Below are positions 42,047-50,553 of a DNA stretch of 64,000 nucleotides, in pieces; the first letter of the stretch is position 1; every line of letters starts with the position of its first letter. Source of the DNA: CAYPTY01 sp964413935 (GTDB taxonomy: Bacteria > Bacteroidota > Rhodothermia > Balneolales > Balneolaceae). The position numbers and the translations under genes were made by a program. Where the stretch lies: the NCBI GenBank assembly GCA_964413935.1, contig CAYPTY010000006.1, positions 62,001 through 126,000 on the forward strand. The letters run 5' to 3'. The notes under the pieces were generated by a model. The model was not told where the DNA came from. It saw only the letters and a list, made by a program, of their open reading frames with translations, and ran no database searches.

Positions 42047-44980
42047 TTAAAAGTTATATGCAATTGATAATTGAAAAGTGCGACCTGATCTGAATCGTGA
42101 GTCTGTAAAATCATTTCCTTTAAAGTTTTGTGAAGTTAAATAGTCATCATCCAATAAGTTGGCGACTGAAAATTTTGCGGTTAAAATGCTTAAAAACCGT
42201 TGACTTACTGAAAAGAAGACGTCATTCCTTCCTTGCTCAAAGATATTTGGAGTACCTCCAAGTCCTACATTGATCAATCGTTCACCGAACCTGTTATACG
42301 AGAGTGACACCTGTGTGCCCTTTTTTGGATTTTGATAGGATAGTACGGTATTTAGGACATAATCAGACTGTCCTTGAAGCGGTCTGATATCATCAATGTT
42401 GAATCCTTCTGCAAACTCAAGTTCACGCGCGGGAACATCCACCTCTGATCTGATAAAAGCAATATTGGTGCTTAAGGTGAAGTTTCTAAGAGAGGAATAA
42501 ATAAAATCTAATCTTTTGCGCAACTCCAATTCAATGCCGAATAACTCACCATTATCCACATTTTGATAAGTCTCTTGATTATTATTTGAAATAATAACGC
42601 GCTCAATAGGGTTCTCAAACTTTTTATAAAATCCGCTTACCGCAACAATTTCCCCTACTCTGCTAAACCATTCCCAGCGAATGTCATAATTTTGAATAAG
42701 TGTTCTTTTGAGGTTAGGATTACCGTTAATGACTCTGCCACCAGCAAAGTTAAATGCAGAAAAAGGAGCAATTTCACGAAAAGTTGGTCGGGCTAGAGTT
42801 TGACTACCAGATAACCTTAGATTCATCTCATTATTTATCGCATAGATAATATTTACAGATGGGAGAATGTCGTCTGTATTTAAAATTCCTGCATCTAAAG
42901 ATGAATCAGCACTTATAATTTCAATGTCAGTTGATTCTAATCGGGCACCACCAACCAACCTTAACTTTTCAAAAAGTGGAATATCAATCATCCCGTAAAA
43001 AGCAGTTACTTGCTGAGTGCCGTCATAACTATTGCGAGGTATTGAACCATCTCTTATCACATTACCAAATCTAAATAAACCAGAATTAGTTGTGTCTATT
43101 ATTCCCACCGCTTCCGGTGAAAAGAATGCTTCTACATCACCGTTAAAAGAAGTAAAGTTTACTCCAACTGTGTTGTAATCAAATTTTCTTTCTCTGAAGA
43201 CTCGATCTTTATTCTCAAATGAAAATCCAGTTTTAAAACGTACAGTACTAGTTAAACCAAGATCAAATGGTATTTCTAAGTCTGCTTTATATTGGTTGTT
43301 GGTTTCATTGAGATCCCTAAATAGTCTCGTTGGAAGTGTGGCATTAGAAGAACCCAGGTTTATATCATAAACTCTGAATGATGTATCCGGGCGAACCACA
43401 TTAACGTATTGATTAAAGAAGAATCGAAGGTCAGGTTGTTCTTGTTGAGTATCAGTCAGGGATATATCCCAGTTAAGGCGAACATTTAAGAGTTTTGGAA
43501 AGAAATGTTTCCCCCTGAATTGGAATGATTCTACGTTTCTCTCCGTATACTCGACTACATAACTTTCAAAAAATACATTAGGCGAAGGCGAATTTTTCAG
43601 GAAGTTACCTACCTGATATCGCCCCATATTCGTACCATTCTGATTTCTGAAAAAATTAAATCCAATTTGATGATTGTTCGTTAACATATAATTGACATTT
43701 GCCATGAGACCTGAATTAGCTGTTTCAGTTCCCCTTGTATCGTCAAAATCAAAGTCGGGAGTTAGTAATTCACCTTCAGGGCTCGTAGCTACATATTGAT
43801 TGTTTTCTCCATCTTGGTAGAACGCATAACTTCTGTCATATGTGCCTGAAATAATGTAACCAAGAGGGCGGCCAAAAAGCTTAAATTGATTACCAACGGT
43901 CGCCGATAAATTATTATTAAATCCAGGGTCTCGCTCATTTTGCGTAGGTCTCATCTGATTATTAAACGATTTAGAAATCTCATCTAACTGAGCGGCTAAA
44001 ATTGGGTCCCTGCGTGCAAACTGTTCTCTTGGAATTACAACATCAGGATTAGAAATAACATCAGGCACAGCCCTTGTACCATTATCATATCCAAGCCAAT
44101 CTGTATTACTGACGGGTCCTAATAGAAAACTATCGTTGAGATTTGCATTCTGGTTATATGAAATTCCTGAGGTTACATTAAGAATGAAATCTATAGGAAA
44201 GGACTTGGTGTTGATATTTACATTACCTCCAGAAAAACTACCCGGTTGATCAGGAGTGAACGTTTTTTTAATCTCAACGTTGTCTAATAGCTCGGATGGA
44301 AAAAGATCTAATTGTGCTGAATTCCGATCAGGATCTGCAGATGGAAGATTTGATCCATTTAGTTGAGAATTAGAATAACGCCCGCCTAATCCACGTACTA
44401 ATACATATTTTCCTTCTTGTACTGTGGCTCCAGATATACTCTTTACAGCTGCGGCTGCATCTCCTGCACCGGATAGCCTTATTGTTTCGGTAGAAACAGC
44501 ATTTGAAAATGCAATCGATTTTGCTCTTTTAGATAAAAGAGCTGATTCATTATCTCTAACAGCTTGTGCAGTTACGACGACTTCATCCAAAAACTCAGAT
44601 TCAGGCTCAAGTGCAACATCTAATTTGACAATTTCTCCGGGCTCAACCACAACCCCAGTTATCGTCTGTTTTAAATAAGAGATATAACTTACAACAATGT
44701 TATATGTACCGGGTTCAACGGTGTTAATTGAGTAGTGGCCATCCAGATCGGTTTGACTGCCTTTTAGTGTCCCTTCTATAATAACATTCGCGCCGATTAG
44801 TGTCTCACCGGTTTTTGAGTCAACCACTATACCAGTAATTTTACCAGGGTCTTGCGCAGTTGCAGGGATAACTAATATCAGTGCTAATAGGAGATTTAAA
44901 ATAGTTTTTTTGAAGTTCAATTGTGTGCTAATTGATTTTTGTGCGTGCTTGATCATTGAGTGCACAAAATTAGAACACAC
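42047..44980 (-). CDS. TonB-dependent receptor, A+T-rich gene
   Basis: A 977-residue TonB-dependent outer-membrane receptor. N-terminal signal peptide (LLLALILVIPATAQ), CarboxypepD_reg-like domain (GKITGIVVDSKTGETLIGAN), plug domain (LRSG-like LSGAGDAAAAVKSISGATV, VLVRGLGGRYSNSQLNGSNL), then the barrel ending in SIAYNF with a terminal aromatic. Translation may start at Met9 (44956) rather than 44980; both lead into the same signal peptide. The gene looks more A+T-rich than its neighbours, which hints at horizontal acquisition. It is followed by the secreted repeat protein gene after 37 bases. The ligand is unknown. Confidence 0.9.
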   Translation of the reverse strand: MCSNFVHSMIKHAQKSISTQLNFKKTILNLLLALILVIPATAQDPGKITGIVVDSKTGETLIGANVIIEGTLKGSQTDLDGHYSINTVEPGTYNIVVSYISYLKQTITGVVVEPGEIVKLDVALEPESEFLDEVVVTAQAVRDNESALLSKRAKSIAFSNAVSTETIRLSGAGDAAAAVKSISGATVQEGKYVLVRGLGGRYSNSQLNGSNLPSADPDRNSAQLDLFPSELLDNVEIKKTFTPDQPGSFSGGNVNINTKSFPIDFILNVTSGISYNQNANLNDSFLLGPVSNTDWLGYDNGTRAVPDVISNPDVVIPREQFARRDPILAAQLDEISKSFNNQMRPTQNERDPGFNNNLSATVGNQFKLFGRPLGYIISGTYDRSYAFYQDGENNQYVATSPEGELLTPDFDFDDTRGTETANSGLMANVNYMLTNNHQIGFNFFRNQNGTNMGRYQVGNFLKNSPSPNVFFESYVVEYTERNVESFQFRGKHFFPKLLNVRLNWDISLTDTQQEQPDLRFFFNQYVNVVRPDTSFRVYDINLGSSNATLPTRLFRDLNETNNQYKADLEIPFDLGLTSTVRFKTGFSFENKDRVFRERKFDYNTVGVNFTSFNGDVEAFFSPEAVGIIDTTNSGLFRFGNVIRDGSIPRNSYDGTQQVTAFYGMIDIPLFEKLRLVGGARLESTDIEIISADSSLDAGILNTDDILPSVNIIYAINNEMNLRLSGSQTLARPTFREIAPFSAFNFAGGRVINGNPNLKRTLIQNYDIRWEWFSRVGEIVAVSGFYKKFENPIERVIISNNNQETYQNVDNGELFGIELELRKRLDFIYSSLRNFTLSTNIAFIRSEVDVPARELEFAEGFNIDDIRPLQGQSDYVLNTVLSYQNPKKGTQVSLSYNRFGERLINVGLGGTPNIFEQGRNDVFFSVSQRFLSILTAKFSVANLLDDDYLTSQNFKGNDFTDSRFRSGRTFQLSIAYNF

Positions 44981-45063
44981 TCGTTGTGCTACTGTTACCT
45001 TGCCTTTATCCTTTTGTTACCGGACTATTACGCTTATATTAAGAAGTGCTTTCGCAGGCTCTA

Positions 45064-47172
45064 TCAGGCCTTTTCGGACGATTCCTCACTGTCTTCCTGA
45101 TCAGATCCTTCAAAGCCGTCTTCCTGCGTTTCAGAAGTCTCTTCATCCGAATGATCAGCGGATCTCTCCTCATCTTCTGCTTCGGATTTCTTGGATTTTC
45201 CCTGACCGTTGGTATGATTTCCGGCTCCGTCATCGAAGATCCCTTCGGGATATTTACCGAGCGGACGATCACCCAGCAGTTCGCGAAGATCATGGTGGTT
45301 TAGTACTTCTTTTTCAAGAAGGGTCTGAGCCAGCTCTTCCAGTTCGTCGCGGTGCTTCTTAAGCAGTTCCAGCGTGCGGTCGTGATTGACTTTAATAATT
45401 CTTCTGACCGCTTCATCGATCTGCTCAGCGGTAGCCTGTGAATATTTTCTGTTGAACCCATAACTGTTATCAGGGTTCTGTGAATCTTTCAGAGAAATAT
45501 ACCCCAGCTCATCACTCATACCGTACTCAGCAACCATCGCATAAGCCATGGTGGTGATGCGCTCCAGATCGTTTTGTGCGCCGGTTGAGATCCTTCCAAA
45601 AATGATCTCCTCTGCTACCCTTCCTCCTAGAAGCGCACAGATCTTTTCATTCAGCTCTTCGGTGGTCATCAGGAATCGGTCTTCCAGCGGGGTCTGAAGT
45701 GTGTAACCTAGCGCTGCCAGTCCCCGAGGTACAATACTCACCTTCAGCACGGGATCAGTATGCTCCAGGAACCATCCCACAACAGCATGACCGGCTTCAT
45801 GATAGGCTACGATCTTTCTTTCATCCGGACTAATCAGCTTATTCTTTTTCTCGAGTCCGGCAATAACTTTCTCAATGGAATCTTGGAAGTCCACCATCTC
45901 GATCTGCTTCTTATTTCTTCTTGCTGCCAGCAATGCCGCTTCATTACAAAGGTTAGCTAGCTCGGCACCGGCAAATCCGGGGGTTTGTGATGCCAGTACT
46001 CTCAGGTCGATCTTCTCCGACATGATCAGATCTTTGGTATGTACTTTGAGTACTTCCACCCTTCCGTTCCGGTCAGGTTTGTCGATCATGATCTGACGAT
46101 CAAATCGTCCCGGACGCAATAGTGCGTTGTCCAGAATATCGGGACGGTTGGTGGCTGCCATCATAATAACGGCCTGATCAGAATTAAAACCATCCATCTC
46201 AGAAAGCAGCTGATTCAATGTGTTTTCACGTTCATCATTGGAGCCAACCATCATTCCCTTACCACGGCTGCGGCCAACGGAATCAATCTCATCAATAAAC
46301 ACGATACATGGTGCTTTCTCTTTGGCCTGTTTAAAGAGATCACGTACCCGTGCGGCACCCACCCCCACAAACATTTCCACAAAGTCGGAACCACTCAGGC
46401 TAAAGAAAGGTACGTCGGCTTCACCTGCTGTTGCTTTGGCCAACAGTGTTTTACCGGTACCGGGAGGTCCAACCAGCAGTACGCCTTTAGGCAGCGTGCC
46501 ACCCAGTTTGGTAAATTTCTTAGGATTTTTGAGGAACTCAACCACTTCCTCTACTTCAGCTTTCGCCTCCTCAAGTCCGGCAACATCCTTAAAGGAAACT
46601 TTATTTTCAGTTTGTTTATCGTAGAGTGAGGCTTTGTTCTTGCCGATGTTCAGTACCTGTTGTCCCGGATTCATTCTTCTGAAAATAAAAATCCAGAATC
46701 CCACAGCCAGTGCTATCATGATGAGCCAGGTGAAGATACCACTGAACCAGTCTTCTTCGATTCGTGCATCATAAATCACATCGTTCTCTTCCAGAATGGG
46801 ACGAATATCATCTCCACGCAGCATAGTGGTATTAAACCGGACTTTTACATCTTCCTGTTCGCCGAAAGTAAGTGGGGAATCATTGCTGCTGGGTGCCTTT
46901 ACTACTCCCTCATCCAATGCTTTCTGGGAGTAAATACCGGTTATGTTAACCCCGTTGGTTATACTGATTTCCTCAACATAGCCTTGCTCCACATAATCCA
47001 GGAACTCGCTGTATTTGATCCGGTTCGAGTTCTCAAAATTACTGGTCAGGAAATTTATAAAAATGAGAAGTGCAAAAAGGACGAGTATCAGCCAGGTTGG
47101 AAAACGTGGATTTTTATTCGGCCCTTTGATAGGGTTAATCTTCTTTGGGTCTCTTTGTTTGTTTTCAGCCAT
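45064..47172 (-). CDS. ftsH: ATP-dependent zinc metalloprotease FtsH
   Basis: Membrane-anchored AAA+ protease for quality control of membrane and short-lived cytoplasmic proteins. Of 702 residues: first transmembrane helix (LILVLFALLIFINFL, about 27-43), periplasmic domain, second helix (FTWLIMIALAVGFWIFIF, about 148-165), AAA module with Walker A GPPGTGKT at 235-242, Walker B CIVFIDEID and second-region-of-homology arginines (NRPDILDNALLRPGRFDR), and zinc site HEAGH at 458-462 with the third ligand in STGAQNDLERIT. The C-terminal 75 residues are a highly acidic Glu/Asp/Ser tail. It lies downstream of thiL on the same strand with 94 bases between. Confidence 0.97.
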   Translation of the reverse strand: MAENKQRDPKKINPIKGPNKNPRFPTWLILVLFALLIFINFLTSNFENSNRIKYSEFLDYVEQGYVEEISITNGVNITGIYSQKALDEGVVKAPSSNDSPLTFGEQEDVKVRFNTTMLRGDDIRPILEENDVIYDARIEEDWFSGIFTWLIMIALAVGFWIFIFRRMNPGQQVLNIGKNKASLYDKQTENKVSFKDVAGLEEAKAEVEEVVEFLKNPKKFTKLGGTLPKGVLLVGPPGTGKTLLAKATAGEADVPFFSLSGSDFVEMFVGVGAARVRDLFKQAKEKAPCIVFIDEIDSVGRSRGKGMMVGSNDERENTLNQLLSEMDGFNSDQAVIMMAATNRPDILDNALLRPGRFDRQIMIDKPDRNGRVEVLKVHTKDLIMSEKIDLRVLASQTPGFAGAELANLCNEAALLAARRNKKQIEMVDFQDSIEKVIAGLEKKNKLISPDERKIVAYHEAGHAVVGWFLEHTDPVLKVSIVPRGLAALGYTLQTPLEDRFLMTTEELNEKICALLGGRVAEEIIFGRISTGAQNDLERITTMAYAMVAEYGMSDELGYISLKDSQNPDNSYGFNRKYSQATAEQIDEAVRRIIKVNHDRTLELLKKHRDELEELAQTLLEKEVLNHHDLRELLGDRPLGKYPEGIFDDGAGNHTNGQGKSKKSEAEDEERSADHSDEETSETQEDGFEGSDQEDSEESSEKA

Positions 47173-47266
47173 TTGAATCTGTGAAATAGAAAGTAGATTG
47201 AACTTATGGAATACCAGGAAAATTCCTTAGTATTACATTTATCGGGCAAAAAGCGTGCCATGGGTT

Positions 47267-48301
47267 TTAATATGACAAATCATCGAGTGGCAGCAATTCG
47301 CCTTCGGCTGTTTGAATGATGATGCCCTCATCCTGCGGTGCGATCTTACCGATAACACTAAAATCGCTAAAATGTTTGCCAAAATCTTCCACGTATTTGG
47401 GAGGAAGCGTGAAGAGCAATTCAAGGTCTTCACCTCCGAAAAATGCATATTTACTCACATCTTCCTGCAGCTCATTAGCCACATTTCGCGTTTCTATCGC
47501 AATGGGAATAGCTGCTTCAAAAACCCGGCACCCTTTTTTTGAAGCATTACACAATTCAATCAGTTCGTTGGATAGTCCTTTGGAGATATCGATCATCGCT
47601 GAAGGGAGTACATCTGCCTGTTCAAAGGCTGTTTGTACATCCATTCGGGCTTTTGGCATCAATTGACGGCGAACCACATATTCGTAATCTTCCAGATCAG
47701 GCTGAAAATGCTCTTCACCACTCTGTTCCCAGGCCATTTTCTCGCGCATCAGAATACGAAGTCCGGCTATAGCTCCTCCGAGATCCCCGGTTACACAAAT
47801 GGCATCGTCCACTTTTGCTCCCGAACGATACAGCAGTTTTTCTTCAGCTGCTTCGCCATATACATTTACCGATAGGGTTAATCCCGAATAATTTCCATTG
47901 AGATCGCCCCCAACCAGCTGCATCCCATAGTCTTCACATGCAGCATCCACACCGGTGTACAAGTCTTTGATCATCTGTACTGAATATTTATTCGGAACGG
48001 CCAGGTTCAGACTAACCGCAACGGGATATCCATTCATGGCGCAGATATCGCTCACGCCCGATGATATGACTTTATGTCCGAGATGCTGAAGCGGGGTATA
48101 GGTTATATCGAAATCGATTCCTTCAATGAAGGTCTCAGAACTCAGCAGGGCTTTCTGTCCGGGCTCAGGTGAAATTACCGCGGCATCATCCCCGATTCCA
48201 AAAGTAACGGCAGGATTTTGATGTTTCAGAACAGACTTGATTTCATCAATCATACCCCTGCGGCCGATATTCTGTATGGTTTGAAAGTCATTCTTTGTCA
48301 T
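47267..48301 (-). CDS. thiL: Thiamine-monophosphate kinase
   Basis: Phosphorylates thiamine monophosphate to the cofactor thiamine diphosphate. It has the PurM-like fold with FGIGDDAAVI (metal-binding Asp pair), the ETFIEGIDFDITYTP segment, GVSDICAMNGYP, LVGGDLNGNYSG and CVTGDLGGAIAG. The motif usually written DISDGL is DISKGL here, so one acidic residue of the active-site region is replaced by Lys. I place the start at ATG 48301 (MTKNDFQTIQNIG): the ATG at 48325 lies inside the stem of the exbD terminator and adds only MPFFIFPT. About 344 residues, normal length. Confidence 0.9.
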   Translation of the reverse strand: MTKNDFQTIQNIGRRGMIDEIKSVLKHQNPAVTFGIGDDAAVISPEPGQKALLSSETFIEGIDFDITYTPLQHLGHKVISSGVSDICAMNGYPVAVSLNLAVPNKYSVQMIKDLYTGVDAACEDYGMQLVGGDLNGNYSGLTLSVNVYGEAAEEKLLYRSGAKVDDAICVTGDLGGAIAGLRILMREKMAWEQSGEEHFQPDLEDYEYVVRRQLMPKARMDVQTAFEQADVLPSAMIDISKGLSNELIELCNASKKGCRVFEAAIPIAIETRNVANELQEDVSKYAFFGGEDLELLFTLPPKYVEDFGKHFSDFSVIGKIAPQDEGIIIQTAEGELLPLDDLSY

Positions 48302-48313
48302 AGTGGGGAAAAT

Positions 48314-48347
48314 AAAAAAAGGCATCTACACAGGGTGTAAATGCCTT
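48314..48347 (-). terminator. Rho-independent terminator after the exbB/exbD operon
   Basis: A 13-position stem with one mismatch (48319-48331 against 48335-48347: AAGGCAT and TACAC pair with ATGCCTT and GTGTA) followed on the minus strand by a T run from 48320 down to 48314. It lies 30 bases after the second exbD stop codon and overlaps the longer possible thiL start, which supports the shorter thiL reading. Confidence 0.8.
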
Positions 48348-48377
48348 GTCATAACTTGTATTAAAAAAGGCTGAGAA

Positions 48378-48824
48378 TCAGAGTTCTCGTTTCGTGGAGT
48401 AATTGATACGCAGGGTACCTGCCTGACGTAGTTCCATCTGAACGTCTGTCAGCAATCCGAACTCGGATTCCTCATCCACACGCAAGGAAACAATGAGTCG
48501 CGGCTGTTCCAGCAGTTTATCATACATGATATTCCGGATAGCTGAGATATCATCCACAATAGCATCATCAATCTGAACCTTATCATCACCAAGCTGACGA
48601 CCGGGAAGTACTTCAGGGCCGATGTAAACATAGGAGACATATCGTTTTTGTTCGATTTTCTCAATGTTTTCCGCATTGGTGAGAGTCACACGAACCTTCA
48701 GTTCCACTTCGCGCAGTACCGTTGTTACCATGAAGAAGATAAGGAGCATGAATACCACATCCGGCATGGCGGAAGTCGGAATCTCCTGTTTGGTACCTGC
48801 AGATTTCTTTTGAAAATGTCCCAT
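48378..48824 (-). CDS. ExbD/TolR-family biopolymer transport protein (second copy)
   Basis: A 148-residue inner-membrane protein. A short cytoplasmic N-terminus is followed by one membrane helix with the proton-relay aspartate (SAMPDVVFMLLIFFMVTT, Asp22), then a periplasmic domain. ExbD/TolR proteins work with ExbB/TolQ channels to couple the proton motive force to TonB or to TolA. It is the last gene of a four-gene operon. The two ExbD paralogues here differ in their periplasmic parts: this copy lacks the Pro-rich linker of its neighbour, so the two may form heterodimers or serve different partners. Confidence 0.88.
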   Translation of the reverse strand: MGHFQKKSAGTKQEIPTSAMPDVVFMLLIFFMVTTVLREVELKVRVTLTNAENIEKIEQKRYVSYVYIGPEVLPGRQLGDDKVQIDDAIVDDISAIRNIMYDKLLEQPRLIVSLRVDEESEFGLLTDVQMELRQAGTLRINYSTKREL

Positions 48825-48833
48825 TATATCTCC

Positions 48834-49379
48834 TTAGGTATCGTCGGGTTCTGCGATTGAAATTTTCTGAGGGTATGCATCTTTAACGAAACCCTGCTGT
48901 TCTGAATCTTCCTCAAGTACATTATAAGGAACACCGTATCGCTGTTGTGAAAGCTGATCTCTGAGTTCTCTGTAGGCCGACTTCACCTCATCCAACATGT
49001 CAATGTAGATACGATAGGGAGTCTGTCTTTGAGTCTTGATAGAGATAATGGCTTTCTGCGGTGACTCAGAAAGTTCAGGATTATTGTTCGGGTTATCGAT
49101 GAATTCCTTCACTTTATCCTTCACCTGATTCACGCTGGCTGGCTGCCCATCCAGCAGAACCTGACCCTGAGCATTCACCAATATATTCAGCAGGTTACGC
49201 TGCCGAATGGGTGGTGGCTCCTGAGTGGGATCTGGGGGCGGAGGAAGTACCAATCCAATACCGGTATCCACGTTGATGGTGGTGGTTACCAGGAAGAAGA
49301 TCAGCAGGAGGAATGCAATATCCGCAAGGGAAGAACCATTAATCTCGGCGTCTTCTCTTTTTCTTTTCTTAAGCAACAT
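48834..49379 (-). CDS. ExbD/TolR-family biopolymer transport protein (first copy)
   Basis: A 181-residue ExbD/TolR protein with a basic N-terminus (MLLKKRKREDAEINGSS), one membrane helix carrying the essential aspartate (SLADIAFLLLIFFLVTT), then a Pro-rich linker (LPPPPDPTQEPPP) and a periplasmic domain with NILVNAQGQVLLDGQ, typical of the family. The C-terminus is acidic. It starts 3 bases downstream of a small membrane protein gene and 9 bases before the second exbD gene. No tonB or tolA gene is found in the window. Confidence 0.9.
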   Translation of the reverse strand: MLLKKRKREDAEINGSSLADIAFLLLIFFLVTTTINVDTGIGLVLPPPPDPTQEPPPIRQRNLLNILVNAQGQVLLDGQPASVNQVKDKVKEFIDNPNNNPELSESPQKAIISIKTQRQTPYRIYIDMLDEVKSAYRELRDQLSQQRYGVPYNVLEEDSEQQGFVKDAYPQKISIAEPDDT

Positions 49380-49382
49380 AGG

Positions 49383-49652
49383 CTAAAACTTTAGAATACC
49401 GCGCAGCCCGGTAAATGCAATAAGTACCAGCATGGCTGCCATTAAGAATAGCATGGTGATTACACCAGCTTCGACCGGCTGTCCAATTACGGCGTAAGAG
49501 ATACCAAATACCACAAAAGGAACGGCCATCATTATAATTTTTTTGAGGTCCGTTTTGCCATGAGAGAGGGCTTTGATACCGGCTACAAGCATGCCGAGGA
49601 TACCAAGTCCTACCAGGAACAAAGCGAAACCTACTGCAATAGCACTAACCAT
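49383..49652 (-). CDS. Small three-helix membrane protein of the exbB/exbD operon
   Basis: An 89-residue hydrophobic protein that I cannot assign to a named family. It shows three predicted membrane helices: IAVGFALFLVGLGILGMLVA, IIMMAVPFVVFGISYAVIG and VITMLFLMAAMLVLIAFTG, joined by short loops, the first containing HGKTDLKK. It lies between exbB (24 bases) and the first exbD (3 bases), so it is translated with them and may be an accessory subunit of the channel. There is no known catalytic motif. Confidence 0.75.
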   Translation of the reverse strand: MVSAIAVGFALFLVGLGILGMLVAGIKALSHGKTDLKKIIMMAVPFVVFGISYAVIGQPVEAGVITMLFLMAAMLVLIAFTGLRGILKF

Positions 49653-49676
49653 CAGAAATCCTTTTAGTATTTAAGA

Positions 49677-50399
49677 TTATTCTTCGTCTTCAGACGCAGG
49701 ACCAGAAGGCTGAACAATAGATTTGCCCTCAGCAAGCATAACAATAGAGTCGATCAGAGTAATTGAGCTCTCCTCCATTTCAGAAATCATGCGGTCAATC
49801 TTAGATACACAATAGTTGTATCCAATCTGAAGAATTATACCGGAAACCAGACCACCCGCGGTAGTTAGAAGGGCAACTTTAATACCATTCGCTACAATAG
49901 ATGGAGAAATATCCTGAGCCTGCTCAATCGCATCGAAGGCCTCGATCATACCAACTACCGTTCCAAGGAAGCCGAGCAGCGGCGCAATTGCGATAAAGAG
50001 GGAAAGCCATACAAGGCCTCTTTCAAGGAAACTCATTTCGATGGAGCCATAAGCAGAAATTGCTTTTTCAGCAGCATCAATACCTTCGTGATAACGAAGC
50101 AGACCGGCCTGAAATACAGATGCAACCGGACCACGGGTCTGGGAGCAAAGTTCCTGAGCAGCTTCAACACCACCATTCTGAAGTGCTTCCTGAACATCAA
50201 GAATAAATTTACGGGTATTGATGTCAGCAAGGTTAAGAGTAATAATTCGTTCGATAACAATTGCAAGACCGAGGATAAGAGCAATAAGTACAGGCCACAT
50301 CCAGCCACCACCCTCATTAAATTTTGCAACAATTACATTAAAAAAGTTTTCATCAGCTGCTTGATAAAGCAAAAGAGCAATCGATGTTGCCATGTTCAC
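49677..50399 (-). CDS. MotA/TolQ/ExbB-family proton channel protein
   Basis: A 240-residue inner-membrane channel subunit. Three membrane helices: GWMWPVLIALILGLAIVIER, then after a cytoplasmic domain LVWLSLFIAIAPLLGFLGTV and VALLTTAGGLVSGIILQIGY. The signature APLLGFLGTVVGMIEAF with GIKVALLTTAGGL is the conserved TolQ/ExbB core. With the two downstream ExbD proteins it would form a proton-driven motor for TonB receptors or for the Tol system. First gene of the operon; the 150-base region upstream (50400-50553) presumably carries the promoter. Confidence 0.92.
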   Translation of the reverse strand: MNMATSIALLLYQAADENFFNVIVAKFNEGGGWMWPVLIALILGLAIVIERIITLNLADINTRKFILDVQEALQNGGVEAAQELCSQTRGPVASVFQAGLLRYHEGIDAAEKAISAYGSIEMSFLERGLVWLSLFIAIAPLLGFLGTVVGMIEAFDAIEQAQDISPSIVANGIKVALLTTAGGLVSGIILQIGYNYCVSKIDRMISEMEESSITLIDSIVMLAEGKSIVQPSGPASEDEE

Positions 50400-50553
50400 T
50401 CCGATTAAGAAAGTTTCAGTTTATCTTGGTTTAAAATGAGCCAAAAGGATAGTTCATTTCTAAATAAATGTCAAAGCTGCCAAATCTTTAAATGTTAAAT
50501 TAAATCAGCTTCTGAAGGTGCTGGAACTCAAGGCCCTAAGTTATTAGTATTGT

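Noticed and set aside
48301..48325. Longer thiL start at 48325
   Set aside because: The extra codons lie in the stem of the exbD terminator and add no family-typical residues.
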